35,450 nucleotides of DNA from PKWO01 sp036561005 (GCA_036561005.1 DATBQE010000132.1:1-35450); one strand, 5' to 3'; shown: positions 1 through 9,577, numbered from the stretch's first letter. Program-made: numbers and translations. The notes: generated by a model from the letters alone, not told the origin.

Positions 1-18
1 AACCTCCGCGAGGCAATC

Positions 19-3000
19 ATGACCACCCCTTCTTCCAACTCACCGCCAGGCGGCTCGGCCAATGTGGACACCGGGCCGTTGTCCTGGGTGATGGTCGAGA
101 TCCGTGAAGCGTTGACCCGTTCCAAAACGGCTCTGCAGGAAGCGCTCACACAAGTTAGCGAAAACCAATCCACGGCCTTGCGCCATGCGAAAGGCTTCTT
201 GCACCAGGCGCATGGCGCCCTGCAAATCGTCGACGTCGACGGCGTGGCCATCATTACCGAAACTGTTGAAGATTTGCTCGATCGCGCCGAATCCGGCCAA
301 TTGACCTTCAACGAGAACGTGGCCGAAGCGATCGCCAATGCTTATCAGGCGCTGCTCGAATACCTGGAGGAATTGCTCTCCGGCGTGCCGCACCAGCCGG
401 TGCGCCTGTTTCCGTACTATCGGGCCCTCCTTGAGGCGCGCGGCGCCGAGCGGATACATCCAGCCGACCTGTTCTTCCCGAATTTGTCGATCCGCCCGCA
501 ATTGCCGCCGGCCGCGGTGCCCGACAAACCTGCCGATTACACGGGCTTGCGCAAGCGTTTTGAACGCTCGCTGCTGCCTTTCATCAAGAGCCCGGACCGC
601 GCTTCTGAACTTGCCAACGCCGGGGTCATGCGGGACCTCGTCGCCGAGGTTGAGCGGGCGCAGGCGAACCAGCAGTCGCGTGTGTTCTGGTGGGTGCTGC
701 ACGGCTTTGCCGAAGCGGTCGCTGCCGGCCAGGTCAAAAACGAGCTATATGTCAAACAATTGTTCGCTCGTATCAACCTGCAGATCCGGCGCCTCTCGGA
801 AGGCTCGTCGAGCATTGCCGAGCGCCTGTTGCGCGATGCATTGTTCTTTGTGGCCCGCGCCGAAAATCCTTCTCCGCTGGTGCAGCAAATCCGCCGCGCC
901 TACCAGCTCGATGGCGCGGTCCCGCTCGACTACGAGCGCAAGCGCTACGGCCAGATTGATACCGAGGCATTGGCTGTCGCGAAGGAACGCCTGTCGCATG
1001 CAAAAAATGCGTGGAACCGCATTGCCGGCGGTGACGGCAGCGTTGTGTCAGTCTTCGAATCGGAGCTTGGCACCCTGGCTGACGCCGGCGCGAAACTGAA
1101 TTCGCCGCCGCTGCTGAAATTGTTGCGCGAATTGGGTGGCATCGCACGCCACTCGCTGCATGGCCGCTCCGCCGAGAGTCTTGGCCTGGAGATGGCGACC
1201 GCCTTGCTGTTCGTCGAAAATGCATTGAATCACATCGGGCACCTGCCGGATAATTTTGGCGAGCGCGCCGATGCCATGACGGCACGCCTGCTCGCTGTTG
1301 TTGCCGGCGAACACCCGACTGAAAGTGCCGAATGGCTCGACGACATGTCGCGCGAAGCGCAACAGCGCCAGACCATGCAGGTCCTGACGGCCGAATTGCA
1401 AACCAGCTTGCGTCAGGTCGAGAAATCGCTGGACGAATACTTCAATGACCCGAGCCAGCGTGCGGGGCTTGGTCAAATCGAATCCACGCTGCATCAAATT
1501 GGCGGCGCGCTGGCGATTCTTGACCAGGAAGATGCCATGCACGCCGTGCAGCATACCCAGACAGCCGTGCGGCGCTTTGCGGAAGTCGCTGAGGACGCTG
1601 CTCCGGACGTCGCGGCATTCCAGCACGTGGCACGTAACGTCGGTGCACTCAGCTTCTTCATCGAGACGCTGCAATTGCATTCGGACGGTGTGAAGAAACG
1701 ATTCTCCTTTGACCGGGAAACTGGCGTCTTTCACGCCAATCTACTGGAAAAAAACTCGGTAACGCGGATTGATGCAGAAGTTGCAGACGAATCGGTATCC
1801 GCGCTTGCCGAAGATAAATCCGATTCTTCAGCCCATCCCGTAGCGGTCACAGATTTGCCGACCGTCGAGGATGATCTTTTGCGGCACCAGCAGCATTCGG
1901 TCGAGTTGGCAAAGTCGCTGACCGCCGAGCCGCACAACCCCGAATTGCAGGAGCAGTTGAAGGAGTCGCTCGAACAGGTACGCCGCGATGCCACCCTGGT
2001 CGACAATCCCGAGGCAAACGATCGGGCGCAGGCGGCCATCAAGATGCTCAATCATCTTGAAACGGCACCGACACAGGAAGCCTTGGCTGAAATTGTCACG
2101 GCGACCGAACCTGCGCTTCCCGCACCGCCTGTTGTCCCCGTGCAGACGGCGCCTGCTGCGCCGGAAACCGACGAAGAAGTCGATGCAGAATTGCTGGAAA
2201 TCTTCCTCTCCGAAGCAGAGGAAGTATTGGGCTGTGTCAAGGAAACCATTCCGCAATCGCGTAGCGAGCCTTATAACCAGGATCATTTGACCACCCTTCG
2301 CCGCTCATTTCATACCTTGAAAGGCAGCGGCCGAATGGTCGGCCTGATGGCGTTCGGCGAAGGCGCGTGGAGCATTGAGCAGGTATTGAATGTGCGTCTG
2401 TCGGAAACTCGCGCAGGCGACGCCGATTTGTATGGATTGCTCGACAAGGCAACTGATTTTCTTGGTGCCTGGGTCAACGATTTGCACACGACAGGAAAGT
2501 CGGCCCGCACTCCGAATGCCTTGGTCAATGCCGCCGAGCGCGTCAAGAATGGCCAAGCTTTTTACTATGAAAGCGCGCCTGAGCCGGTTGCTCCCGCCGT
2601 TGCGGTAGAAGCCGAGCAGGAACCGGCGGCTCAGGTTGCACCGGCAGCGCAGGAAGCTGCCACAGAGATTGCCACCCCCGTGCTTGCTTTGTCCGAGCCT
2701 GTCATCCCTGAAATTACTCTGCCTGAGATTGTCGTCGAGCCAGGTCTTGCGGCAACGCAAGCTGCCGAAATCGTTGAAACTCAAACGATAGCGACAGGCG
2801 AACAGTCGCCATCGCCGACCGAGTCTGTTGAAGAGACCCAAGCGACGCATTTGGCCGACAGCAGCGCGGTCGAGCACGTCGCCGACGTTGAAATGCAGGC
2901 CAAGAACGCGGAAGCAGGCGAGGCGCACGCGCACGAATCTGCTCCGCACGAAGAGCCGGTCGCGGCCGGTGCCGACGTGATTGAATTCCCCGGCTTGTCG

Positions 3001-6000
3001 AAGCCGACCATGCAGCATGATGACAGCGTCAAACATATCGGCGAACTTGAGATCAGCCTGCCTTTACATAATATTTACCTGGCCGAGACGGATGAACTGG
3101 TGCGCTTGCTGTCGCAAGACATCGGCGAGTGGCGTCACGAACCGGACCGTCATGTCAATATTCATGTCGTGCATGCCGCACATTCGCTGGCAGGCAGTTC
3201 GGCCACGGTGGGCTTCAAGCCGCTGCAGGAAGTGGCGCATGCGCTGGAAATGGTGTTGCAGTTCCTGGCGCGCAAACCGGTACGCTTGATCAACGAAGAG
3301 TTCGATACCTTGCAGCATGGGATCGAACGCATCCGTTTCATGTTGCAGATGTTTGCACTGGGTGAAATGCCCGCCCATGAACCCGAGCAGGTGCAGATTC
3401 TGGAGCGCATGCAGTCCGAGATCGAAGCACGCCTGCATATGGCGCCTGAGCTCGCACCGCTGCCGCATATTGTGCATGAACCGCTGATCGAGCAGCCCCT
3501 CGCGCACATCGAGCCGGAGCATCACGCTGACCTGACACAGGCAGTGCCGGACCTGTCATTCGAATCGATTGATTTGCCGGCCCTGGAGTCGCCGCAAATC
3601 ACCGAAGAAATTCTTCTGGAAATGCCTCGCGAGCCGGTGTTCGATGCAGTGCCGCTGATCGAACCTATCGTCGATCTGCCGCTTGCCGAAGAACTGACGC
3701 ACCCGCCGCAATCGCACGAGTTGGTGCATAGTGCTTCGCTTGAACCGTCGCACGAATCGCCGCATGAGCTGCATGTGTCGCCGGCAACGGACGAGAGCTT
3801 CACGCCGCATGACCGGGCAGAGCCTCAAGTAGAGGAAATAGCTGCCCTTGCTCCGCCGGTCGAGGACGATTTCGCTGATTTGACACCCCTTGCAGATACA
3901 AGCGCCGATCAAACGAGTCATGCTTTGCAAGGATATGTCGAGCCTTTTAGCGCGCCATCGTTTGAACTACCAAGCGCGCCGGCAAGCTTGCATTCGTTCG
4001 AATCTGTCGCAAGCGAACCAGCATTCGAACCCGCCGCAATTGAGCCTGCAGCAATCGAGCCTGCCGAGGAGATATCAAGCGAAGCGGTATTTGAGCCGAC
4101 GCCCGCGACTGAGCCGCAACAATTCGTTGAGGCGGCCGCCGAGCCGGTCGTTGCATTGCCCGTCGAGACGCACAGCGAGCCGTTCATCGAGACGTCGATC
4201 GAACCAGCGCCTGGCCCGGTTGCGGAAGAAATCGAATCACCTTTGGCGATTCATGCCGAGGCGGCGCAGCAAGAACATGCTCCTGCTGCGAACTTTGTCG
4301 AACCGGTATTTGCGCGCGAAGAAGAGGTTGCAGTTGACCCCGCCCTGCTGCTTCTGCCAAAGGACGATCTCGACGCCGACCTGTTGCCTGTGTTCCTCGA
4401 AGAAGGCCGAGACATGATGCCGCAGTTGGGCGAACAACTGCGCATTTGGCAAAAGAATACGGTCGATACCGCTGCGCCGATGTCGGTGCTGCGTTTGCTG
4501 CATACGCTCAAGGGTAGTGCACGGATGGCCGGTGCAATGGGCCTCGGCCAGCACATGCACGACATGGAAACACGTATTGAAACCATGACGCGCTCCGGTG
4601 CGCCGAACAGCACGTCGCTCGACGACATGCTGACGCGCTTCGACCAGGGTTTGCAGATGTTCGAAGAGCTGCAGGACCCGCAGGCAGCCAAGCGCAACGC
4701 GCAGGCTCGCGCGGCAGCCGAGGCGCAGGCCACGGCGCGCGCCGAAGGGGAGACGCAGCCGCGCGGCCTCGTCGAGCTTACCTCGATCGTTCCGCTGCAA
4801 AAAAGCAATGTCGTTGTGCCGAAGATGGGCGCAGCCAACACGCCTGCGACCAAATCGACGCAAGCTGCGCCGGTTCCGCTGGTGCGTGTGCGCGCCGACA
4901 TTCTCGACCGCCTTGTGAACCAGGCTGGTGAAGTATCGATCTCGCGCTCCCGTCTCGAAACCGAAGTCGGCACCTTGCGTCAGTCGCTGACGGAAATGAC
5001 GGAAAACGTTGCGCGTCTGCGTGACCAGCTGCGTGAGATTGAAATGCAGGCCGAAACGCAGATCACATCGCGCATGGCGCACTCGGCCGACCGTGAATTC
5101 GACCCGCTCGAATTCGACCGCTTCACGCGCCTTCAGGAATTGACCCGGATGATGGCCGAGAGCGTCAACGACGTTGGCTCGGTTCAGCAGAATCTGGCGC
5201 GCACGGTCGACAACGCCACTACCGATTTGACGATACAAGGGCGCCTCACGCGCGACCTGCAACAGGACTTGATGCGCGTGCGCATGGTGCAGTTCGCCAG
5301 CATTTCAGAACGTCTGTATCGCGTCACGCGCCAGGCCTCGAAAGAACTCGACAAGCGCGTCAATCTCGATATCCGCGGCAGTGCGGTTGAAATCGACCGT
5401 GGCGTGCTGGAAAAAATGACTGGTCCGTTTGAACATTTGCTGCGCAATGCCATCGTGCACGGCATCGAGTCGCGCGAACAGCGGCAGGCAGCGGGCAAGA
5501 GCGAAATCGGCGAATTGCTGGTTGAAATCCGCCAGGAAGGTAACGAGGTCGTCATTCAGTTCTCCGATGACGGCCAGGGCCTGAATCTGGAACGCATCCG
5601 TGAGAAGGCGTTCTCGGTCGGGTTGCTCGGACAAGGCGACGAGCCGACCGAAGCTGAAATGACGGACCTGATTTTCAATTCGGGTTTCTCGACAGCCGAT
5701 AACGTCACCGAGTTGGCCGGCCGCGGCGTGGGCATGGACGTGGTGCGTTCCGAAGCCGCCGGGCTGGGCGGACGCGTTGGTGTTGTGTCGGAAGCGGGCA
5801 AAGGCGCGCACTTCACGATTCACCTGCCGTTGACTCTGGCCGTGACGCAAGTCGTCATTCTTACCACCGGCGGCAAAACATATGCGGTGCCGTCCGTGCT
5901 GGTGGAGCAGGTCCAGCAATTGAAGACCAACCCGCTTGCCGCTGCCTATAATGACGGCGCGGTGATGTGGCAGAACCAGCGCGTTCCCATGCATTACCTG

Positions 6001-6753
6001 TCGGCCTTGCTCGGTGACAAGGATGCAACGGCTGTGTCGCAACAATACTCGCCGATCATGATTCTCAAGAGCGGTAGCGATCGCGTGGCAATTCACGTCG
6101 ATGAGATCCTCGGCAACCGCGAAGTCGTGGTCAAGAATATCGGACCTCAGCTGTCACGTATGATCGGTATCGCCGGCGCCACCGTTCTCGGTTCCGGCGA
6201 CATCGTTCTGATTTTGAACCCGGTTCCGCTGGCCCAGCGTTACGCTCACGAGAATCTGCGTGCGCCGCGCCTGACGCAATCCGATGTGCCTGACAACATG
6301 GGCGCAGTGGCCGAACTGGCACAGGCACCAGCACAACCTGTCAAGGCCGAGCCGGTGCAGGGTCTGCGTACGCAGCATATTGTGATGGTGGTCGACGATT
6401 CTCTGACGGTGCGGCGCGTGACGCAGCGTTTGCTGGCGCGCGAAGGATATCAAGTCGTGCTGGCGAAGGACGGCGTCGATGCGCTTGAGCAATTGCAGTC
6501 GATCAACCCGGACGTCATGCTGGTCGATATTGAAATGCCGCGTATGGATGGCTTCGATTTGACGCGCAACGTACGTAACGATGATCGCACCAGGCATATT
6601 CCGATCATCATGATTACTTCGCGTACTGCGACCAAGCACCGCAACTATGCAATGGAATTGGGTGTCAATGAGTACCTGGGCAAACCGTATCAGGAAGATG
6701 CGTTGCTGAAGTCGATTTCCGGCTTCGTCAACAAGGAAACCCAGCCGATTTGA
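19..6753 (+). CDS. pilL: PilL/ChpA-type hybrid chemotaxis histidine kinase (multi-Hpt CheA, CheW and receiver)
   Basis: A 2244-residue CheA-like hybrid kinase of the kind that controls type IV pilus twitching and surface sensing. Three canonical Hpt motifs carry the phospho-accepting histidine at H765 (FHTLKGSGR), H1055 (HSLAGSS) and H1495 (HTLKGSAR). Degenerate Hpt-like helices lie near H62/H65 and H492. The dimerisation region starts near residue 1622. The ATPase domain has the N box around H1806-N1810 (HLLRNAIVHG), FSDDGQG at 1848-1854 and GRGVGMDVV at 1901-1909. A CheW-like domain spans about 1942-2080. The C-terminal receiver has D2126/D2127, phospho-acceptor D2170 and K2222. Ala/Pro/Glu/His-rich linkers (about 860-1000 and 1170-1440) separate the Hpt domains. 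The ATG has a GAGG-like site just upstream. No pil or che partner lies downstream, so it probably ends a pilGHIJL-type operon entering from the left. Family sure; symbol inferred. Confidence 0.93.
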   Translation: MTTPSSNSPPGGSANVDTGPLSWVMVEIREALTRSKTALQEALTQVSENQSTALRHAKGFLHQAHGALQIVDVDGVAIITETVEDLLDRAESGQLTFNENVAEAIANAYQALLEYLEELLSGVPHQPVRLFPYYRALLEARGAERIHPADLFFPNLSIRPQLPPAAVPDKPADYTGLRKRFERSLLPFIKSPDRASELANAGVMRDLVAEVERAQANQQSRVFWWVLHGFAEAVAAGQVKNELYVKQLFARINLQIRRLSEGSSSIAERLLRDALFFVARAENPSPLVQQIRRAYQLDGAVPLDYERKRYGQIDTEALAVAKERLSHAKNAWNRIAGGDGSVVSVFESELGTLADAGAKLNSPPLLKLLRELGGIARHSLHGRSAESLGLEMATALLFVENALNHIGHLPDNFGERADAMTARLLAVVAGEHPTESAEWLDDMSREAQQRQTMQVLTAELQTSLRQVEKSLDEYFNDPSQRAGLGQIESTLHQIGGALAILDQEDAMHAVQHTQTAVRRFAEVAEDAAPDVAAFQHVARNVGALSFFIETLQLHSDGVKKRFSFDRETGVFHANLLEKNSVTRIDAEVADESVSALAEDKSDSSAHPVAVTDLPTVEDDLLRHQQHSVELAKSLTAEPHNPELQEQLKESLEQVRRDATLVDNPEANDRAQAAIKMLNHLETAPTQEALAEIVTATEPALPAPPVVPVQTAPAAPETDEEVDAELLEIFLSEAEEVLGCVKETIPQSRSEPYNQDHLTTLRRSFHTLKGSGRMVGLMAFGEGAWSIEQVLNVRLSETRAGDADLYGLLDKATDFLGAWVNDLHTTGKSARTPNALVNAAERVKNGQAFYYESAPEPVAPAVAVEAEQEPAAQVAPAAQEAATEIATPVLALSEPVIPEITLPEIVVEPGLAATQAAEIVETQTIATGEQSPSPTESVEETQATHLADSSAVEHVADVEMQAKNAEAGEAHAHESAPHEEPVAAGADVIEFPGLSKPTMQHDDSVKHIGELEISLPLHNIYLAETDELVRLLSQDIGEWRHEPDRHVNIHVVHAAHSLAGSSATVGFKPLQEVAHALEMVLQFLARKPVRLINEEFDTLQHGIERIRFMLQMFALGEMPAHEPEQVQILERMQSEIEARLHMAPELAPLPHIVHEPLIEQPLAHIEPEHHADLTQAVPDLSFESIDLPALESPQITEEILLEMPREPVFDAVPLIEPIVDLPLAEELTHPPQSHELVHSASLEPSHESPHELHVSPATDESFTPHDRAEPQVEEIAALAPPVEDDFADLTPLADTSADQTSHALQGYVEPFSAPSFELPSAPASLHSFESVASEPAFEPAAIEPAAIEPAEEISSEAVFEPTPATEPQQFVEAAAEPVVALPVETHSEPFIETSIEPAPGPVAEEIESPLAIHAEAAQQEHAPAANFVEPVFAREEEVAVDPALLLLPKDDLDADLLPVFLEEGRDMMPQLGEQLRIWQKNTVDTAAPMSVLRLLHTLKGSARMAGAMGLGQHMHDMETRIETMTRSGAPNSTSLDDMLTRFDQGLQMFEELQDPQAAKRNAQARAAAEAQATARAEGETQPRGLVELTSIVPLQKSNVVVPKMGAANTPATKSTQAAPVPLVRVRADILDRLVNQAGEVSISRSRLETEVGTLRQSLTEMTENVARLRDQLREIEMQAETQITSRMAHSADREFDPLEFDRFTRLQELTRMMAESVNDVGSVQQNLARTVDNATTDLTIQGRLTRDLQQDLMRVRMVQFASISERLYRVTRQASKELDKRVNLDIRGSAVEIDRGVLEKMTGPFEHLLRNAIVHGIESREQRQAAGKSEIGELLVEIRQEGNEVVIQFSDDGQGLNLERIREKAFSVGLLGQGDEPTEAEMTDLIFNSGFSTADNVTELAGRGVGMDVVRSEAAGLGGRVGVVSEAGKGAHFTIHLPLTLAVTQVVILTTGGKTYAVPSVLVEQVQQLKTNPLAAAYNDGAVMWQNQRVPMHYLSALLGDKDATAVSQQYSPIMILKSGSDRVAIHVDEILGNREVVVKNIGPQLSRMIGIAGATVLGSGDIVLILNPVPLAQRYAHENLRAPRLTQSDVPDNMGAVAELAQAPAQPVKAEPVQGLRTQHIVMVVDDSLTVRRVTQRLLAREGYQVVLAKDGVDALEQLQSINPDVMLVDIEMPRMDGFDLTRNVRNDDRTRHIPIIMITSRTATKHRNYAMELGVNEYLGKPYQEDALLKSISGFVNKETQPI

Positions 6754-6775
6754 CGTAGAAGCTGCCTCACAGACC

Positions 6776-6812
6776 AAACCCGCTCCCGCCGACAGGCGCG
6801 AGCGGGTTTTTT
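6776..6812 (+). terminator. Rho-independent terminator of the pilL transcript
   Basis: A 10-bp perfect stem (AAACCCGCTC at 6776-6785 with GAGCGGGTTT at 6800-6809) encloses a 14-nt loop and runs into six T residues. It starts 22 bases after the pilL stop. The T run overlaps the TAA stop of the convergent photolyase gene. The minus side has only a short T run, so it works mainly for pilL. Confidence 0.93.
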
Positions 6813-8301
6813 AATCGGTCTCGGATGCGTCGTCGCGCGGTGTTCGCACCACGCCATAGCGAGCCAAGGTGCGCCGGCGTGCTTCGTCGTGCTGGACGAC
6901 CGGCATCGGATAATCCTGCCCCAATGCGACCCCGGCAGCGGCCAATTCCAAGGGCGCGGCCAGCCATGGCGCGTGTATGCATTTGGCCGACAGCTTGCTT
7001 AATTGCGGCAGATAGCGTTTGATGAATTTTCCTTCCTGGTCGAATTTTTCCGACTGCGTGACCGGATTGAAGATGCGGAAATAAGGTTGGGCGTCGCAGC
7101 CTGACGAAGCCGCCCACTGCCAGCCGCCATTGTTCGATGCCAGATCGAAATCATTGAGTTTCTCGGCAAAATATTGTTCTCCGCGACGCCAGTCGATGCC
7201 GAGATCCTTGATCAGAAAGCATGCCGTGACCATGCGCAACCGGTTATGCATATAGCCGCTCTGGTTCAACTGCGCCATGGCGGCATCCACGAGAGGATAA
7301 CCGGTTTGTCCCTTGGCCCAGGTCTCAAACAAGCGATCGGCTTCAGCGCCGCGTTCCCACTCTATTGCATCGTAAGCCGGCTTGAAGGCACGTTCCACAA
7401 CGTGCGGGTGCTGGAACAGAATCATCGCGTAGAAGTCGCGCCAGATCAGCTCGTTCAACCAGACTGCCGCTCCGGTGCCACCGGCACCCGAGCGCATTGC
7501 GTCGTGCGCCAATCGAACCAGTGACCGTATCGAAACCGTACCGAACCGCAGGTGCAGCGACAGGTAGGACGGTCCCTTGATCGCGGGATAGTCGCGCGTC
7601 TCGCCGTAGCGCGCAATGCGCTCCCTGAAATCCTCGACCAACGCTGCGCCACCCTGCATGCCGGTTGCAATGTTGAGATCGGTCAAATTGGTCCTTTCGA
7701 AACCAATCTCTTGCAGGGATGGGATCCGGTATTGCGCTACGGCGAGCAACTTGCCGGCACGATCATCGGTGGCAAGCGCAGCGTCGGCACCCGAAGCGCC
7801 ATTCGACGCCAACGCCAGCGCTTTCAACCAGGCGTTCTTGTAAGGCGTGTACACCGAAAATGGTTTGCCGGTCTGCGACAACACTTCATTCTTTTCGAAA
7901 ATTACCTGATCTTTGAAGCTGATGAATTCCCGTCCATCGCGCTGCAAGGCGGCTGCAACTTCGGCGTCGCGGGCGATGGCGGCCGGCTCATAGTCATGAT
8001 TGGCAAAGACGGCCTGCGCCTTGAATTCGGCGGCCAACTTGGGGATGGCTTCGCTTGCCCTGGTATGGCGCACAATCATTGCGCCACCATGGCGGTGCAA
8101 GGCGGCATCGAGTTCAATCAGGCATGCGTGGATGAATTCCACGCGGCGATCGGCGCGTGGAAGGTGCGCAAGAATATCGCGGTCAAACACAAACACGCAT
8201 ACGACTTTGCGACTGCGCATGAGCGCGTGATGCAAGGCCGCGTGATCGAAATCGCGCAAATCTCGGCGGAACCAGACCAGGGAAATGTCGAATTGCGTCA
8301 T
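6811..8301 (-). CDS. phrB: deoxyribodipyrimidine photolyase (class I CPD photolyase)
   Basis: A 496-residue FAD-dependent photolyase that repairs cyclobutane pyrimidine dimers using blue light. The N terminus has the photolyase alpha/beta domain start (ISLVWFRRDLRDFDHAAL). The C-terminal FAD domain has the diagnostic stretches NELIWRDFYAMI, GYPLVDAAMAQLNQSGYMHN and the RMVTACFL and NNGGWQWAASSGCDAQPYFR blocks. Length is normal for the family. The frame is open 16 codons further upstream, but the ATG at 8301 begins the conserved domain directly, so I use it. The gene is convergent with pilL and divergent from yqgE. A cryptochrome function is less likely given the classical photolyase motifs. 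Confidence 0.95.
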   Translation of the reverse strand: MTQFDISLVWFRRDLRDFDHAALHHALMRSRKVVCVFVFDRDILAHLPRADRRVEFIHACLIELDAALHRHGGAMIVRHTRASEAIPKLAAEFKAQAVFANHDYEPAAIARDAEVAAALQRDGREFISFKDQVIFEKNEVLSQTGKPFSVYTPYKNAWLKALALASNGASGADAALATDDRAGKLLAVAQYRIPSLQEIGFERTNLTDLNIATGMQGGAALVEDFRERIARYGETRDYPAIKGPSYLSLHLRFGTVSIRSLVRLAHDAMRSGAGGTGAAVWLNELIWRDFYAMILFQHPHVVERAFKPAYDAIEWERGAEADRLFETWAKGQTGYPLVDAAMAQLNQSGYMHNRLRMVTACFLIKDLGIDWRRGEQYFAEKLNDFDLASNNGGWQWAASSGCDAQPYFRIFNPVTQSEKFDQEGKFIKRYLPQLSKLSAKCIHAPWLAAPLELAAAGVALGQDYPMPVVQHDEARRRTLARYGVVRTPRDDASETD

Positions 8302-8326
8302 CTTTAATATCCGGAAAGTTTCAGCA

Positions 8327-8335
8327 AATATAACA
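8327..8335 (-). promoter_or_regulatory. extended -10 promoter element for phrB
   Basis: On the minus strand TGTTATATT reads as TG-n-TATATT, an extended -10. It predicts a transcript start near 8320, about 19 bases before the photolyase ATG. No good -35 box is visible, which is usual for extended -10 promoters. Confidence 0.5.
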
Positions 8336-8428
8336 TTGATCCAGCGCAAGCATTTTGCCCCGCAAGACGGCGATTGACTGTAATTGAAGATGCCTGTCCT
8401 GCATTAATACGGCGGCAAATTGCAAAAC

Positions 8429-8437
8429 TGCTAGAAT
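8429..8437 (+). promoter_or_regulatory. extended -10 promoter element for yqgE
   Basis: TGCTAGAAT fits TG-n-TAGAAT. With the last T at -7 the predicted transcript start is 8444, which is the A of the yqgE ATG. There is no Shine-Dalgarno upstream, so a leaderless mRNA is plausible. The -35 region is poor. Confidence 0.45.
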
Positions 8438-8443
8438 GTGTTC

Positions 8444-9112
8444 ATGGTGAAGCCAAGAATTCCACGAAAAACCACATCCTCGCCTGGCACGTCGCAGGAT
8501 CCCTCTTCTTTTGCAAAAAATAATGAAGATGATGATGGCGCGGGGTTCAATCTATCAAATCATTTTCTGATCGCCATGCCGTCGATGCCGGAGGATCCGG
8601 TGTTTGGCGGTAGCGTGGTGTATTTGTGCGAGCACAATGCGGGTGGCGCGCTTGGCGTGATCATCAACAAGCCCACTGACATGAGCATCGATACCCTGCT
8701 CGAGCGCATCGACTTGAGTTTGGAAATCACGCCCAACGGTACGCCGCTCGATCCCAAGCCGGTCATGTTTGGCGGCCCGGTCCAGGTGGAGCGTGGATTT
8801 GTATTGCATACTCCCGTCAGCAGCTTTTCCTCAATGATGACCGTCAGCGACGATATCGTGCTCACCACCTCCAAGGACGTGCTCGAGGCGGTGGCCCACG
8901 GTGCGGGCCCGGCGCGCATTCTGATCACCTTGGGATGTGCCGGCTGGAGCCCCGGCCAGCTCGAGCAGGAAATTGCCAATAATGGTTGGCTGACCGTGCG
9001 AGCCGATCCGCGCATCGTATTCGATCTCCCGATAGAGCAGCGTTTCGATGCCGCCATGCGCTTGCTGGGCATCGACCCGATGATGCTATCCGGCGTGGCC
9101 GGCCACGCCTGA
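8444..9112 (+). CDS. yqgE: YqgE/AlgH family protein (UPF0301)
   Basis: A 222-residue member of the YqgE/AlgH family, whose biochemical role is not settled; in Pseudomonas, AlgH has been linked to regulation of alginate and other traits. Recognised by NHFLIAMPSM, VVYLCEHNAGGALGVIINKP and FGGPVQVERGFVLH. The conserved domain starts near residue 37, after a polar, Asp/Asn-rich extension without hydrophobic character. Two starts are possible: GTG at 8438 and ATG at 8444. I prefer 8444, since the hexamer TAGAAT sits exactly where a -10 box would place the transcript start on that ATG. It is followed 11 bases later by yqgF, a widespread pairing. Confidence 0.92.
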   Translation: MVKPRIPRKTTSSPGTSQDPSSFAKNNEDDDGAGFNLSNHFLIAMPSMPEDPVFGGSVVYLCEHNAGGALGVIINKPTDMSIDTLLERIDLSLEITPNGTPLDPKPVMFGGPVQVERGFVLHTPVSSFSSMMTVSDDIVLTTSKDVLEAVAHGAGPARILITLGCAGWSPGQLEQEIANNGWLTVRADPRIVFDLPIEQRFDAAMRLLGIDPMMLSGVAGHA

Positions 9113-9123
9113 CCCATCCGTTA

Positions 9124-9513
9124 ATGGGGACGTTGATCGGCTTCGACTTCGGGCTCAAGCGTATCGGTGTTGCGACCGGCAACACAATCACGCGGCAGGC
9201 GAGCCCATTGAAAGTCATCTCGGCCGCTACCAACGAAGCAAAATTCCAGGAAATCGAAGCCTTGCTTGCCGAGTGGCAGCCGGAGCGATGTATTGTCGGC
9301 TTGCCGCTACATCCGGACGGCGCCGAGCATGAAATGACTGCGCGCTGCCGGCGTTTTGCCAATCAATTGCATGGCCGCTACGCAATCGACACGGTACTGG
9401 TCGACGAGCGCTATTCCTCCGCAGTGCTAGCGCAAAGGCGGGGCGAAGTGATTGACGCCGCCGCCGCCGCCATAATCTTGCAGCAATATTTCGATGAGCA
9501 CACTGACTATTGA
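9124..9513 (+). CDS. yqgF: putative pre-16S rRNA nuclease YqgF/RuvX
   Basis: A 129-residue RNase H-fold protein of the YqgF family, which takes part in processing the 5' end of 16S rRNA. Visible motifs are GFDFGLKRIGVATG with the first acidic residue, IVGLPLHPDG, VDERYSS, and the final acidic IDAAAAAIIL helix. All expected acidic positions seem kept. It is shorter than the usual 138-150 residues because the segment between DERYSS and the last helix is trimmed by about ten residues. The frame is open further upstream, inside yqgE, but ATG 9124 begins the conserved domain and lies 11 bases after the yqgE stop. It probably shares the yqgE transcript. Confidence 0.92.
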   Translation: MGTLIGFDFGLKRIGVATGNTITRQASPLKVISAATNEAKFQEIEALLAEWQPERCIVGLPLHPDGAEHEMTARCRRFANQLHGRYAIDTVLVDERYSSAVLAQRRGEVIDAAAAAIILQQYFDEHTDY

Positions 9514-9577
9514 CCCCGGTCCTGAACAGCTCCCTTTTTGCGATCCGGTAAATCTCTTCGAGGGGCCGCAGGCATGA
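9494..9577 (+). other. 27-codon bridging ORF between yqgF and plsC
   Basis: An ATG-started ORF of 27 codons begins inside the end of yqgF in another frame and stops with a TGA that overlaps the plsC ATG (ATGA at 9574-9577). It fills the yqgF-plsC gap completely and could couple translation. Its first residues, MSTLTID, resemble how PyrR proteins can begin. In related genomes pyrR, as I recall, can follow yqgF, so a deletion scar is an alternative. There is no strong evidence that it is a functional peptide. Confidence 0.25.

Noticed and set aside
4020..4080. Possible DNA repeats in the pilL linker (IEPA-like units)
   Set aside because: The peptide pattern repeats but the DNA units are diverged; this is low-complexity protein sequence rather than a tandem DNA repeat.
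4237..5262. Long minus-strand open frame (341 codons) opposite pilL
   Set aside because: It lies entirely over the conserved kinase gene, has a biased Arg/His/Leu-rich composition and no recognisable domain; a shadow of a GC-rich gene.
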